Position numbers and translations under genes: made by a program
Source of the DNA: Roseovarius nubinhibens ISM
GTDB taxonomy: Bacteria > Pseudomonadota > Alphaproteobacteria > Rhodobacterales > Rhodobacteraceae
DNA: 64,000 nucleotides
Direction: 5' to 3'
Assembly (NCBI RefSeq): GCF_000152625.1
Contig: NZ_CH724156.1
Location: forward strand, 2,415,502 to 2,479,501
Part shown: positions 1 through 12,166 of the stretch, one piece after another
Numbering within the stretch: the stretch's first letter is position 1
Layout: each line of letters opens with the position of its first letter
The notes under the pieces: model-generated
Database searches by the model: none
Told to the model about the DNA's origin: nothing
What the model saw: the letters and a program-made list of their open reading frames with translations, nothing else

Positions 1-1268
1 GCCAGACGCGGGTGCAGCGGCATGGTGGCGAGGCGGCGGCCATGCTCGGTGATGTGCCCCACCTCATCGAGCGCGCCGAGGAGCTGCAACAGCGCCTGCG
101 CCTCGGCATAGCTGCGCGGGTTGGGCTGGGTCAGGAAGGGCAGGGCGTCGGGCGCCGCACCCCAGAGCGCCAGATCGAGCGCCAGACCGGCGAGATCCGC
201 GGCCTCGATCTCGGCCGGGGGGAAGGCGGCGAGGCCGCCTTCTTCGCCGCGGGTCCAGAGCCGGTAGCAGATCCCCGGCGCGACACGGCCGGCGCGGCCA
301 GCGCGCTGGGTCGCCTCGGCGCGGGTGACGCGTTCGGTGATGAGGCGCGACATGCCGGCACCGGGATCGAACCGGGCGCGGCGGGCGCGGCCGGCGTCGA
401 CCACGACGCGGATGTCTTCGATGGTCAGCGAGGTTTCGGCGATCGAGGTGGCGAGCACGATCTTGCGCCCCGAGGCGACGGGCGCGATGGCGGCGCGTTG
501 CTCGGCGAAGGGCATCGCGCCATAGAGCGGGCGCAGCACGCAGCCCTTGGGCAGGCCGGGGGCGAGCAGGGCCTCGGTGCGGCGGATTTCGCCCTCGCCG
601 GGGAGAAAGACGAGCACGCCGCCTTCGGTCTCGGAAAGGGCCTCGGTCACGAGATCGGCGGTTGCCTCGGGCAGCCGGGCCTTGGGGCCGAGCGGGCGGT
701 CGAGCCAGCGGGTCTCGACCGGGTAGCTGCGACCCTCGGAGGTGATCACCGGCGCATTGCCCATGAGCGCGGCGACGGGGCCTGCGTCGAGCGTGGCGGA
801 CATCGGCAGCAAGATCAGGTCGTCGCGCAGCGCCTCGCGGATTTCGAGGCAGAGGGCGAGGCCGAGATCGGCATTGAGCGAGCGTTCGTGAAATTCGTCA
901 AAGAGCACCGCGCCCACGCCCGGCAGGTCGGGGTCGGATTGGATCATCCGTGTCAGGATGCCTTCGGTCACCACTTCGATCTGGGTGCGGGGGCCGCATT
1001 TCGCCTCGCCCCGGATGCGGTAGCCGACGGTGTCGCCGGGGCTCTCGCCCAGCGTTTCCGCCAGCCGTTCGGCGGCGGCGCGGGCGGCGAGGCGGCGCGG
1101 TTCGAGCATCAGAATGCGCCCCGAGGTGAGCCCGGCCTGCAAGAGCGCCAGCGGCACCACGGTCGTCTTGCCGGCGCCGGGCGGGGCCTGCAGCACGGCG
1201 CGGCCATGGGCGCGCAGGGCAGCCACCAGTTCGGGCAGGCAGTCATGGATGGGCAGGGTCGCGGTCAT
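1..1268 (-). CDS. hrpB: ATP-dependent helicase HrpB, N-terminal part (gene runs off the left edge)
   Basis: This is a DEAH/DExH-box RNA helicase of the HrpB family. About 422 codons are visible of a family that is usually near 800 residues, so the C-terminal part lies outside the window. Reading the minus strand from 1268 gives MTATLPIHDCLPEL, then a Walker A motif APPGAGKTT, the DEFHERS box (motif II), SAT (motif III), a conserved helicase C region with SIAETSLTI, and QRAGRAGR (motif VI). An ATG at 1286 is in frame and adds six residues; I prefer 1268 but neither has a strong Shine-Dalgarno. It is transcribed away from meaB with about 150 bases between them. The physiological role of HrpB in bacteria is not well settled. 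Confidence 0.9.
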   Translation of the reverse strand, partial: MTATLPIHDCLPELVAALRAHGRAVLQAPPGAGKTTVVPLALLQAGLTSGRILMLEPRRLAARAAAERLAETLGESPGDTVGYRIRGEAKCGPRTQIEVVTEGILTRMIQSDPDLPGVGAVLFDEFHERSLNADLGLALCLEIREALRDDLILLPMSATLDAGPVAALMGNAPVITSEGRSYPVETRWLDRPLGPKARLPEATADLVTEALSETEGGVLVFLPGEGEIRRTEALLAPGLPKGCVLRPLYGAMPFAEQRAAIAPVASGRKIVLATSIAETSLTIEDIRVVVDAGRARRARFDPGAGMSRLITERVTRAEATQRAGRAGRVAPGICYRLWTRGEEGGLAAFPPAEIEAADLAGLALDLALWGAAPDALPFLTQPNPRSYAEAQALLQLLGALDEVGHITEHGRRLATMPLHPRL

Positions 1269-1418
1269 GGCCGCTTTATCCGTCATCGGCGGGCGATTGG
1301 CCAGTGTTCCGGTGGCGGCGCGGTGGCGGCGCGGGGCGGTTCGGGCTGGACATCGGCGCGCGGCCCCGTGCATGTATCGGGTCGGCAAGAAATGGCAGGC
1401 GGGGGGACCGGGCGCGAC

Positions 1419-2393
1419 ATGAATATCACAGAGCTGAGCGAGCGGATCACGCGCGGCGACCGGCGGGCGCTGTCGCGGGGGATCACCCTTGTGGAAAGCA
1501 GCCGCGACGACCATCGCGCGCAGGCGGCGGAGCTGCTCGACCTGTTGCGGGGCAGCGGGCGGGAGGCGCTGCGCATCGGGCTCTCGGGCACGCCGGGGGT
1601 GGGCAAATCCACCTTCATCGAAGGCTTTGGCATGTATCTGCTGGACCAAGGCAAGAGCGTCGCGGTTCTGGCGGTTGACCCGTCGAGCGCGCGCTCGGGC
1701 GGCTCGATCCTTGGTGACAAGACCCGGATGGAGCGGCTGTCGCGGGCCAAGGGCGCCTTTATCCGGCCTTCGCCGAGCCAGAGTCAGCTTGGCGGTGTGG
1801 CGCGGCGGTCGCGGGAGGCGGTGGCGCTCTGCGAGGCGGCGGGGTTCGATGTGGTGCTGATCGAAACGGTGGGCGTCGGCCAGTCCGAGACCATGGTGGC
1901 CGAGATGGCCGATCTGTTCTTGCTGCTGCTGGCCCCGGCGGGGGGCGATGAATTGCAAGGCGTCAAGCGCGGCATCATGGAGATTGCCGATCTGATCCTC
2001 GTCAACAAGGCCGATGGCGATCTGAAATCCACCGCGATGCGGACCTGTGCGGATTACGCGGGGGCGCTGCGCCTGTTGCGCAAACGGGCGCAGGACCCGG
2101 AGGGGTTTCCCAAGGCGATGACGGTCTCGGCGCTGGAACTGGCGGGGTTTTCAGAGGCTTGGGGCGAGATGTGTGCGCTCACCCAGTGGCGGCGTGAGAC
2201 CGGGCATTTCGCGGCGCGGCGGGCCGAGCAGGCGCGCTATTGGTTCGGGGAAGAGGTGCGGCATGCGCTCTTGGCGCAGTTGCAGAACGGGCCGGCGCGG
2301 CAGGATATGGCCGAGCTCGCCGAGGCGGTGGCCGCGGGCGACATGGCGGTGAGCGCCGCCGCCCGCGAGATGCTGAGCCGCTTGGGCCGTTAG
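1419..2393 (+). CDS. meaB: MeaB/ArgK family G3E GTPase, methylmalonyl-CoA mutase chaperone
   Basis: This is a P-loop GTPase of the G3E class that protects and reloads adenosylcobalamin-dependent methylmalonyl-CoA mutase. The 324-residue protein has Walker A GTPGVGKST at residues 57-65, a switch segment VDPSSARSGG, the ETVGVGQSE segment, and NKAD for guanine recognition. The open frame continues far upstream across hrpB, but that part is antisense to the helicase gene. I chose the ATG at 1419 because homology to the family starts there (MNITELSERI) and the length is typical. No mutase subunit is next to it, so it probably serves a mutase encoded elsewhere. Its stop overlaps the stop of the convergent cueR by two bases. 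Confidence 0.93.
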   Translation: MNITELSERITRGDRRALSRGITLVESSRDDHRAQAAELLDLLRGSGREALRIGLSGTPGVGKSTFIEGFGMYLLDQGKSVAVLAVDPSSARSGGSILGDKTRMERLSRAKGAFIRPSPSQSQLGGVARRSREAVALCEAAGFDVVLIETVGVGQSETMVAEMADLFLLLLAPAGGDELQGVKRGIMEIADLILVNKADGDLKSTAMRTCADYAGALRLLRKRAQDPEGFPKAMTVSALELAGFSEAWGEMCALTQWRRETGHFAARRAEQARYWFGEEVRHALLAQLQNGPARQDMAELAEAVAAGDMAVSAAAREMLSRLGR

Positions 2394-2779
2394 GGCGTTT
2401 TGCCGAGATCGGCGAGGATCGGGCAATCGGGCCGGTGGTCGCCGGCGCAGGCCTCGACCAGATCGGCGAGCGTGGCGCGCATCTGCCGGAGCTCGGCGAT
2501 TTTCTCGTCGATCCGGGCGAGGTGGTCGCTGGCCAGCGCCTTGACCTCGGCGCTTTCGCGGTTGCGATCCTCGTAGAGCGTCATCAGCAGGCGGCAATCC
2601 TCGATGGAAAAGCCAAGCGCCCGGGCACGGCCGAGAAAGGCCAGCTTGTGCATGTCCTGTTCGCTATAGTCGCGGTAGCCATTGGGGCGGCGCGCGGGCG
2701 TCACGAGGCCGATGTCCTCGTAATAGCGGATCGTCTTGGCGGGCAGCCGGGCGCGGTCGGCGACATCTCCGATATTCAT
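2390..2779 (-). CDS. cueR: Cu(I)-responsive MerR-family regulator CueR
   Basis: This cytoplasmic copper sensor activates copper-export genes by untwisting a promoter with an over-long spacer. The 129-residue protein starts with the MerR winged helix ([19 protein letters not shown]), followed by a long dimerisation helix. It ends in the CueR metal loop C111-AGDHRPD-C119-PI, the two-cysteine spacing that separates Cu(I)/Ag(I) sensors from Hg or Zn sensors. Its ATG overlaps the copA stop by four bases (ATGA), so the regulator is translationally coupled behind its target, giving a simple autoregulated two-gene operon. The matching operator lies upstream of copA at about 5387-5417. Confidence 0.94.
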   Translation of the reverse strand: MNIGDVADRARLPAKTIRYYEDIGLVTPARRPNGYRDYSEQDMHKLAFLGRARALGFSIEDCRLLMTLYEDRNRESAEVKALASDHLARIDEKIAELRQMRATLADLVEACAGDHRPDCPILADLGKTP

Positions 2780-5334
2780 GCGGTGACCTCCTGTCTGGCG
2801 CGGGCCTGCCCGGCGGGGGTGGTGCCGCCGGGGGTTTCCGAGAGCGCGGCGCTGAGCCCGCGCAGGCGCAGCGCATTGCTGAGCACGAAGACCGAGCTCA
2901 GCGCCATGGCCCCGGCCGCCAGCATCGGCGACAGCAGGAGGCCAAAGGCCGGGTAGAGCACGCCCGCCGCCACCGGGATCAGCGCCACGTTATAGCCAAA
3001 GGCCCAAACGAGGTTCTGCCTTATGTTGCGCAGCGTGGCGCCCGAGACATGCAGCGCGTTGACCACGCCGCGCAGATCGCCGGACATCAGCACCACATCG
3101 GCGCTTTCAATCGCCACATCGGTGCCGGTGCCGATGGCAATGCCGACATCGGCATGGGCGAGGGCGGGCGCGTCATTGATGCCGTCGCCGACAAAGGCGA
3201 GCTTTTCGCCATGGGTGCGCAGATGGTCGAGCGCCGCCACCTTGCCGTCGGGCAGCACATCGGCGACCACCGTGTCGATGCCGGCCTCGCGGGCGATGGC
3301 GCGGGCGGTGGCCTCTTTGTCGCCGGTGATCATCGCGACCCGCAGGCCCCGGTCATGCAGCGCGGCGATGGCGGCGCGGCTGGCCGGTTTGATCGGGTCC
3401 GAGACGCCGATCACGGCGGCGGCCTCTCCGTCGAGCGCCACGTAGAAGGCGGTGCGCCCGCGCTCGGCCATGGCCTCGGCCACCGGGTCAAGATGGGAGC
3501 TGTCGACGCCCTCGCGGGCGAGCAGCCGGGCGGCACCAACCAGCACCTCTTTGCCCGCCACCATGGCCGTGACGCCATGGCCTGCGATGGCCTCGAAATC
3601 GCTGGCCTCGAGCGTTGCCACGCCTTCCGCGCGAGCGGCGCGCAGGATGGCTTCGGCGATGGGGTGTTCCGAGCGGGCCTCGACCGCGGCGACGGCGGCG
3701 AGAAGATCGGCGCGGGTCACGCCCTCGGCCAGATGCAGATCGGTGAGCTCCGGGCGGCCTTCGGTGATGGTGCCGGTCTTGTCAAAGGCCACGATGTCGA
3801 TCTCGGAGAGCTGTTGCAGCGCGTCGCCCTTGCGAAAGAGCACGCCGAGCCCGGCGGCGCGGCCGGTGCCGACCATGATCGAGGTCGGCGTGGCGAGCCC
3901 CATGGCACAGGGGCAGGCGATGATCAGCACCGAGACCGCCGCCACCAGCGCGTGCGAGAGCGCCGGGCTCGGCCCGAAGGCGAGCCATGCGGCGAGCGTG
4001 GCCAGCGCCACGGCGATCACCGCGGGCACGAACCAGAGGGTGATCCGGTCCACCAGACCCTGGATCGGCAGGCGGGCGCCTTGCGCCTCTTCGACCATGC
4101 GGATGATCTGGGCCAGGGTGGTGTCCGCGCCGACGCGGGTGGCGCGGAACTCGAAGCTGCCGGTGCCGTTGACGGTGCCGCCGGTGACCGCATCGCCGGG
4201 GGTTTTCGCCACGGGCAGCGGCTCGCCGGTGATCATGCTCTCGTCGATATTGGCGCGGCCTTCGGTCAGCTCGCCATCGACGGGGATGCGTTCGCCGGGG
4301 CGCACCACGAGGATGTCACCGGGCTGCAGATCGTCGACGGCGCGGGTGGTGATCTCGCCATCGACGCGGACGCGGGCCTCTTTGACCTGCAGGCCGAGAA
4401 GTTTCTCGATGGCGGCCCCGGTGCGGCCGCGGGCGCGGGCCTCCATCCAGCGGCCCAGCAGGATGAGCACGACGATCACCGCCGCCGCCTCGAAATAGAC
4501 GGCGCGGGCGGAGGCGGGCAGCAGCGCGGGCGCAAAGAGCGCCACCAGCGAATAGAGATAGGCGGCCCCGGTGCCGAGCGCCACGAGGCTGTTCATGTCG
4601 GGCGCGCCGCGAAAGAGCGCGGGAAAGCCCTTGGTGTAGAAGCTGCGGCCGGGGATGAAGAGCACGAGGCTGGTGAGGAGGAACTGAAGGATCCAGCTCG
4701 TCTCATGGCCGATGCTCTGGCCGATCAGCGCGTGCATGCCGGGGATCACATGGCTGCCCATTTCCAGCACGAAGACCGGCAGGGCGAGGGCGGCGGCAAA
4801 CCAGGTGCGGCGGGCGAGATGGCGGGCCTCTTCGGCCTTGCGCGCGCTTTGCGTCGGGCGGGGCGTTGTGGCGTTATCGGTGCCGCCACCATCCGGGCCG
4901 CCATCTGGGCCACCGGAGCGCAATGTCGCCGGGTAGCCCGCGTCGCGGGCGGCTTTGAGCACGGCTTGCACGTCGCCCGCGCCCTCGGCGAGGGTGACCG
5001 AGGCGCTTTCAGCGGCAAGGTTCACATGGGCGTCGATCACGCCGGGGGCGGCGGCCAGCGCCTTTTGCACCCGGCCGACGCAGGAGGCGCAGGACATGCC
5101 GGCGATGTCGAGCCGCAGCTCTTGGGTGCGGGCCGGGTAGCCTGCCGCCTCAAGCGCCGCGATGGCGGCGGCGAGGCCGGTGGCGTCGGTTGTGATGCGG
5201 GCGCTTTCATTGGCGAGGTTCACATGGGCCTCGGAGACGCCGGGGGCGGATTTGAGCGCCGCCTCGGCCCGTCCCACGCAGGAGGCACAGGAGAGGTTTG
5301 AGAGCGAAAGCTGATATGTCTGGGCCGTGGTCAT
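2776..5334 (-). CDS. copA: Copper-exporting P1B-type ATPase CopA
   Basis: This inner-membrane P-type ATPase pumps Cu(I) out of the cytoplasm. The 852-residue protein carries two N-terminal heavy-metal domains with CASC pairs at C16/C19 and C82/C85, then a Gly/Asp/Pro linker near residues 140-160. The membrane segments follow, with the transport motif CPC at 474-476. Other marks are the actuator TGE near 369-371, the phosphorylated D518 in DKTGT, an SEHPIAEA segment typical of P1B pumps, and GDGINDAPA in the hinge. The start at 5334 has AGGA eight bases upstream. cueR follows with a 4-base overlap. Everything expected for an active pump is present. Confidence 0.96.
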   Translation of the reverse strand: MTTAQTYQLSLSNLSCASCVGRAEAALKSAPGVSEAHVNLANESARITTDATGLAAAIAALEAAGYPARTQELRLDIAGMSCASCVGRVQKALAAAPGVIDAHVNLAAESASVTLAEGAGDVQAVLKAARDAGYPATLRSGGPDGGPDGGGTDNATTPRPTQSARKAEEARHLARRTWFAAALALPVFVLEMGSHVIPGMHALIGQSIGHETSWILQFLLTSLVLFIPGRSFYTKGFPALFRGAPDMNSLVALGTGAAYLYSLVALFAPALLPASARAVYFEAAAVIVVLILLGRWMEARARGRTGAAIEKLLGLQVKEARVRVDGEITTRAVDDLQPGDILVVRPGERIPVDGELTEGRANIDESMITGEPLPVAKTPGDAVTGGTVNGTGSFEFRATRVGADTTLAQIIRMVEEAQGARLPIQGLVDRITLWFVPAVIAVALATLAAWLAFGPSPALSHALVAAVSVLIIACPCAMGLATPTSIMVGTGRAAGLGVLFRKGDALQQLSEIDIVAFDKTGTITEGRPELTDLHLAEGVTRADLLAAVAAVEARSEHPIAEAILRAARAEGVATLEASDFEAIAGHGVTAMVAGKEVLVGAARLLAREGVDSSHLDPVAEAMAERGRTAFYVALDGEAAAVIGVSDPIKPASRAAIAALHDRGLRVAMITGDKEATARAIAREAGIDTVVADVLPDGKVAALDHLRTHGEKLAFVGDGINDAPALAHADVGIAIGTGTDVAIESADVVLMSGDLRGVVNALHVSGATLRNIRQNLVWAFGYNVALIPVAAGVLYPAFGLLLSPMLAAGAMALSSVFVLSNALRLRGLSAALSETPGGTTPAGQARARQEVTA

Positions 5335-5386
5335 GGCTGATGTCCTATGAGTCGCTGGGCCCCGATATGGGGGCCGATCGACATCT

Positions 5387-5417
5387 CATATAAGGCTTCC
5401 AGTCACTGGAGGGTCAA
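5387..5417 (-). promoter_or_regulatory. CueR-type promoter and operator of copA-cueR
   Basis: Read on the minus strand there is a -35 TTGACC (5412-5417) and a -10 TATATG (5387-5392) separated by 19 bases, the long spacer typical of MerR-family promoters. Inside the spacer is the dyad CTTCCAG-tca-CTGGAGG on the plus strand (5396-5412), with one mismatch. It ends about 50 bases before the copA start, on the correct strand. The fit to CueR-controlled promoters is strong. Function is inferred from the sequence and the adjacent cueR. Confidence 0.85.
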
Positions 5418-5483
5418 GAGGTATTTTTCGGGCGCTTTTGCCGTGCCCTTTCAGGCCTCTGCGCCCGGGGCCGGCGCGGTGCA

Positions 5484-5505
5484 GGGGTATTTGCCACCAG
5501 AAAGA
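5484..5505 (+). repeat. Intergenic element copy, GGGGTATTTG ... CCAGAAAGA
   Basis: A 22-base core reading GGGGTATTTG, two bases, A, then CCAGAAAGA lies between copA and rnr. The same core with one difference occurs at 45002-45023, and in both places it is preceded by a CGCCCGGG-containing G+C-rich stretch. Two diverged copies face each other at 53289-53354. It looks like a dispersed intergenic repeat; function unknown. Confidence 0.6.
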
Positions 5506-5582
5506 GCAGGGGCGCGTGCGATGCGGCGGGCGGGGCGGCGATTGCGGGTGACGCCCATCTGGGGGTGTGCTAGGCCAAGGGC

Positions 5583-7838
5583 ATGAGCCAGCTGCCCAGT
5601 AAGGACGAGATCCTGCAATGGATTTCGGACAACCCGACCGAGACTTCGAAACGTGACATCGCCCGTGCCTTTGGCATCAAGGGTGCGGCGAGGATCGACC
5701 TCAAACGCATCCTCAAGGAGCTTGAGGCCGAGGGTCATCTCGAGAAACGCAAGAAGACCTATCGCGATCCCGACCGTTTGCCGCCGGTGGCGGTGATGCG
5801 GGTCGGCGTGCCCGATGCCGATGGCGATCTTTTCGCGCATCCGATGGAATGGGCGGGCGAGGGCGAGGCGCCCGTGGCGTTGATCGTGGCCAAGCCGGGC
5901 GATCCGGCGCTGGGCGAGGGCGATCAGGTGTTGTTGCGCCTGCAGGAGGTGGCGGATGAGGACCACGCCTATGAAGGGCGGCTCATCCGGCGGATCGGGA
6001 CCAATCCGCGCAAGGTGCTGGGGATTTTTCGCGCCGGGTCCGAGGGCGGACGCATTCACCCGATCGACAAGGGCGATGACAAGGAATGGATCGTCGCGGC
6101 GGAGGCCGTGGCGGGGGCCAAGGATGGCGAGCTTGTCGAGGCGGAGCAGGCCGGGCCCAAGGGCCGTATGGGCCTGCCGCGGGCGCGGATCGTGGCGCGG
6201 CTCGGGGATCCGAGCGCGCCCAAGGCCGTGTCGCTCATCGCGATCCATCAGCATGGCATTCCCGATGAGTTTCCCGATGAGGTGATCGCCGAGGCGGATG
6301 CGATGAAACCTGCGGGGCTCGACGGGCGGGAGGATCTGCGTGAGCTGCCCCTGGTCACCATCGACCCGTCGGATGCGCGGGATCATGATGACGCCTGTTT
6401 CGCCCATGAGGATGACGACCCGAAGAACGCTGGCGGGCATGTGATCTGGGTCGCGATTGCCGATGTGGCGCATTATGTGACGCCGGGCTCGGCGCTCGAC
6501 CGGGAGGCGAAAAAGCGCGGCAATTCCAGCTATTTCCCCGATCGCGTCGTGCCGATGCTGCCGGATCGGCTGTCGGGCGATCTTTGTTCGCTGCATGAGG
6601 GCGTGCCGCGCGCCTGTCTGGCGGTGCGGATGCAGATCGATGCCCATGGTCAGAAGATCGGCCATCGCTTTGTGCGGGGGCTCATGAAGTCGCCCGCCTC
6701 GCTGCATTACCAAGAGGTGCAGGCGGCGATGGATGGCGCGCCGAATGAGAAAGTCGCGCCCCTGATGGAGGAGGTGATCCGGCCGCTCTATGCCGCCTAT
6801 GACGCGCTCTGCGATGCGCGGGCGGCGCGCCAGCCTCTCGATCTCGACCTGCCGGAGCGCAAGGTGGTGCTCAGCGAGGAGGGCGAGGTTCTGTCGGTGA
6901 ATTTCACCGAGCGGCTCGATGCGCATCGGTTGATCGAAGAATTCATGATCCTCGCCAATGTGGCGGCGGCGGAAACCTTGCTGGCGAAGAAATCGCCGCT
7001 GCTGTTGCGGGTGCATGAAGAACCCGCGCCTGAAAAGCTCGATGCGCTGCGCGACGTGGCGGAGACGGCGGGGCTCAGCCTGGCCAAGGGGCAGGGGCTC
7101 AAGACCATGCATCTCAACCGTCTTTTGAAGGCGGCGGAGGGCACGGATCATGCCGAGCAGATCAACATGGCGACGCTGCGGGCGATGACCCAGGCCTATT
7201 ATTCGCCGGCGAATTTCGGGCATTTCGGCCTGTCTCTCAAATCCTATGCGCATTTCACCTCGCCCATTCGGCGCTATGCCGATCTCGTGGTGCATCGGGC
7301 GCTGATTTCGGTGCATGGCTGGGGCGAGGATGGGCTGTCGCCGCAGGAGGTGGAGCGGCTCGAACAGACGGCGGAGCATATTTCGCAGACCGAGCGGCGG
7401 TCGATGCTGGCTGAACGCGACACCAATGACCGCTATCTCGCGGCCTTTCTCAGCGAGCGGGTCGGCGAGGAATTTTCCGGCAAGATCAGTGGTGTGGCGC
7501 GGTTTGGCGTCTTTGTCCGGCTGGACGAGACGGGGGCGGACGGGCTCATCCCGATGCGCAGCCTTGGGCGCGAGTATTTCCATTTTGACGCGGAGAGCGC
7601 GACGCTCACCGGGCAGGACAGTGGCCGGGTGATCGGCATGGGGCAGCGGGTGACCGTGAAGCTTGCCGAGGCGGTGCCGGTGACGGGGGGGATCGCCCTC
7701 GAGCTGGTGTCCATCGAGGGCAAGGCGGTCAAGCGCGGCGCCTCGGCACGGCGCGGATCGGCGCCCCGGCGCAAGCAGGGCCAAGCCAAGCGCAAGGGCG
7801 CCAAGATGAAACGCAAGGTCGAGCGGCGGCGGAAGTAA
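5583..7838 (+). CDS. rnr: Ribonuclease R (VacB/RNase II family 3'-5' exoribonuclease)
   Basis: This processive 3'-to-5' exoribonuclease degrades structured RNA. In 751 residues it shows an N-terminal winged-helix segment (residues 1-60, with TSKRDIARAFG) and cold-shock-like OB domains. The RNB catalytic domain carries the metal-binding aspartates in DPSDARDHDD (261-270) and HFTSPIRRYADL. A C-terminal S1 domain (VARFGVFVRLDETGADGLI) precedes a lysine/arginine-rich tail typical of RNase R. The ATG at 5583 has only a weak AAGGG immediately upstream. It is a single gene here, with a convergent peptidase gene 15 bases after its stop. Confidence 0.95.
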   Translation: MSQLPSKDEILQWISDNPTETSKRDIARAFGIKGAARIDLKRILKELEAEGHLEKRKKTYRDPDRLPPVAVMRVGVPDADGDLFAHPMEWAGEGEAPVALIVAKPGDPALGEGDQVLLRLQEVADEDHAYEGRLIRRIGTNPRKVLGIFRAGSEGGRIHPIDKGDDKEWIVAAEAVAGAKDGELVEAEQAGPKGRMGLPRARIVARLGDPSAPKAVSLIAIHQHGIPDEFPDEVIAEADAMKPAGLDGREDLRELPLVTIDPSDARDHDDACFAHEDDDPKNAGGHVIWVAIADVAHYVTPGSALDREAKKRGNSSYFPDRVVPMLPDRLSGDLCSLHEGVPRACLAVRMQIDAHGQKIGHRFVRGLMKSPASLHYQEVQAAMDGAPNEKVAPLMEEVIRPLYAAYDALCDARAARQPLDLDLPERKVVLSEEGEVLSVNFTERLDAHRLIEEFMILANVAAAETLLAKKSPLLLRVHEEPAPEKLDALRDVAETAGLSLAKGQGLKTMHLNRLLKAAEGTDHAEQINMATLRAMTQAYYSPANFGHFGLSLKSYAHFTSPIRRYADLVVHRALISVHGWGEDGLSPQEVERLEQTAEHISQTERRSMLAERDTNDRYLAAFLSERVGEEFSGKISGVARFGVFVRLDETGADGLIPMRSLGREYFHFDAESATLTGQDSGRVIGMGQRVTVKLAEAVPVTGGIALELVSIEGKAVKRGASARRGSAPRRKQGQAKRKGAKMKRKVERRRK

Positions 7839-7853
7839 CCCGTCAGGGCGCAA

Positions 7854-8842
7854 TCAGGGCAGGGTAAACCTTGTGTCGCGCTGGCTGATCATCTGGTCGC
7901 CGCGCCATAGGGTTGCGCGGCCGAGGTAGGCGCCGGGCGGCCAGCGGTCGGTCTTGCGTTTCTTGCCAGCGGCGCGAAAGAGCCGGGCCTGCGATGTTTT
8001 GAGCAGGGCGCGGTGGCGGATGATCTGGCCTTGGGGGCCGGTGATCTCAAGCTCGATCACATCGCCTTGGCGTCCGCCATGGGCAAAGGCCCAGAGCACC
8101 AGCGCCGGGGCCTCGGCGGTGACCTCACGTGGGGCGGTGCCGGCGCGGATCGCGTCATACTCTGGCACGAGGGGCGCAAAGCCCAGATCCATCACCCCGC
8201 CGGTCGTGGCGCTGATGTCGGGGGCCCAGAGGGTGGCCTCGGGCGGCGTGTCGCAGCCCGTGACGCCGTCGGGCGCGAAAGGGTCGACGACGCGCCCCTC
8301 ATGGCGCAGGGTGAGGTGGAGATGGGGAAACTCGGTCCGCCCCGAGAGGCCGATGCGACCCAGTGGCGTGCCGGTGGTGACCATATCGCCGGGGGCGAGC
8401 GTGATCGAGCCCTCTGCCATATGGCAATATTGGCTCGTCCAGCCGCCCTCATGTTCAAGGATCAGCCCATTGCCGCAATCGCGCCCGCCGAGCGCCTCCG
8501 GCGCGTCGCGGTCGTAGGTTGCGTCTTTCATGTCACTGCGGGCGGCGGTGACGCGGCCCGGCGCGATGGCCAGAACGCCCACGTGGCGCGCGAGATCGGC
8601 CTCGGTGGCGAGGGCGAAATCGGTGCCTTTGTGGCCGTCATAGGTCTGATCGCCGCAGGTGAGTTCGCGCGTGCCGGGACCGGGGTCGTGATCGACATAT
8701 TGTTGGAGGAAACAATCCTGCCCGAGTGTGCAATCGACCGGCAGGGCAAAGCGCGGCAGCGGGTCGGCCTGTGCGGCGCTGGCCCATGAAAAGGCCGCCG
8801 CGATGAGACACGCGGCGGCCCTTGGTGGGGTGAGGCCCAGGG

Positions 8843-8846
<4 letters not shown>
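7854..8846 (-). CDS. Exported M23-family (LytM-type) peptidase
   Basis: This is a predicted periplasmic metallopeptidase or peptidoglycan endopeptidase of 330 residues. A signal peptide (hydrophobic stretch CLIAAAFSWASAAQA, likely cleaved after AQA) precedes the LytM fold. The zinc motifs are H-x3-D in GHKGTDFA and H-x-H in FPHLHL, together with an intact catalytic-type histidine in SQYCHM, so an active enzyme is plausible. The start codon is GTG at 8846, overlapping the clpA stop (GTGA), which indicates translational coupling. Coupling a cytoplasmic protease unfoldase to a cell-wall hydrolase is probably operon economy rather than a joint function. Confidence 0.85.
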
Positions 8847-11179
<2,333 letters not shown>

Positions 11180-11336
11180 TGTTGTGCTCCTTCTTATTTG
11201 GTCCCGGACACGGCATGTCCTTTGACCTTGGCCTCATACCCTTAAAGTTTGGTCGATATCCCCGTAGCTTCAAGGTTTTTCTGTCACAAAATGCTCACTT
11301 TTCCTGACAATGCTGCACTTATGCGTGTGGCGCGGG

Positions 11337-12104
11337 TCAGAAACGGTCTTTGCGGTGTCGGATTTCGGCGAAAACCTCGGCATCGGACGCATCGCCCATG
11401 TCGAGGGCGGATTTGAGCGCCGGGTCGGAAGCCCGCAAAAACGGATTGGTGGCCAGTTCGTCGGATAGGGTGGAAGGGACGGTCGGTTGGTTGGCAGAGC
11501 GCGCGGTGGCGATCCGCTCGGCTCTTGATATAAGCGCGGAATTCGCCGGGTCAATGGACAAGGCAAAGCGCGCGTTGGCGGCGGTATATTCATGGCCCGA
11601 GCAGATCGTCGTCTCGGGCGGCAGGGCGGCCAGTTTCGACAGGCTCTGCCACATCTGATCCATCGTGCCCTCGAACACCCGGCCACAGCCGAGCGCCATC
11701 AGGCTATCGGCGGTGAAGGCCACGGCGCTTTGCGGAAAATGCAGGGCGATATGGCCGATCGTGTGGCCTGAGACGTCGAACACATGGCCGGTCTCGCCAC
11801 CGATGTCGACCGTGCCGCCATCGCGCAATGCGATGTCGAGCGGCGGCAGGCGGTGGGCATCGGCGGCATTGCCAGCGACCTTGGCTTGATGTTCAGCCAG
11901 CAGTTCGGGCAGGCCCTGCACATGGTCGTCATGGTGATGGGTGAGGATCACGAGGCTGGCCTGCCAGCCCCGTTCGGCCAGTACCGCCGTGATCGGCGCG
12001 GCCTCGGGCACGTCGACCACGGCGGTGGCTCCGGTGCCCGGATCATGGGCGAGATAGGCATAATTGTCGCTCAGACATGGGACGGTAACGATTTCCAGCG
12101 CCAT
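11337..12104 (-). CDS. gloB: Hydroxyacylglutathione hydrolase (glyoxalase II)
   Basis: This cytoplasmic metallo-beta-lactamase-fold enzyme hydrolyses S-D-lactoylglutathione to lactate and glutathione, the second step of methylglyoxal detoxification. The 255-residue length is typical. The dinuclear metal motif THHHDDH is visible, then VSGHTIGH and FTADSLMALGCGR, matching the family. I moved the start from the longest frame (12167) to the ATG at 12104, because MALEIVTVPCL is where family similarity begins and GAGGGGGAA lies just upstream. It is divergent from the methyltransferase gene, with about 60 bases between them. Confidence 0.93.
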   Translation of the reverse strand: MALEIVTVPCLSDNYAYLAHDPGTGATAVVDVPEAAPITAVLAERGWQASLVILTHHHDDHVQGLPELLAEHQAKVAGNAADAHRLPPLDIALRDGGTVDIGGETGHVFDVSGHTIGHIALHFPQSAVAFTADSLMALGCGRVFEGTMDQMWQSLSKLAALPPETTICSGHEYTAANARFALSIDPANSALISRAERIATARSANQPTVPSTLSDELATNPFLRASDPALKSALDMGDASDAEVFAEIRHRKDRF

Positions 12105-12166
12105 GATATTTCCCCCTCGATGCAATGCTGCTAGGGTCATGGTGACTGATCCGGGGCAGGGCTGCA

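Noticed and set aside
12..1418. Upstream extension of the meaB frame
   Set aside because: It runs antisense through hrpB and has no family similarity; the MeaB family starts at 1419.
3049..5301. 750-codon open frame on the plus strand
   Set aside because: It is antisense to copA, whose motifs are complete. Long antisense frames are expected in G+C-rich DNA; its composition (Gly, His, Asp, Arg-rich) is not protein-like.
11180..11336. Heat-shock (RpoH) promoter for clpA
   Set aside because: CTTGAA is present on the minus strand, but no matching C-rich -10 stands at the right distance.
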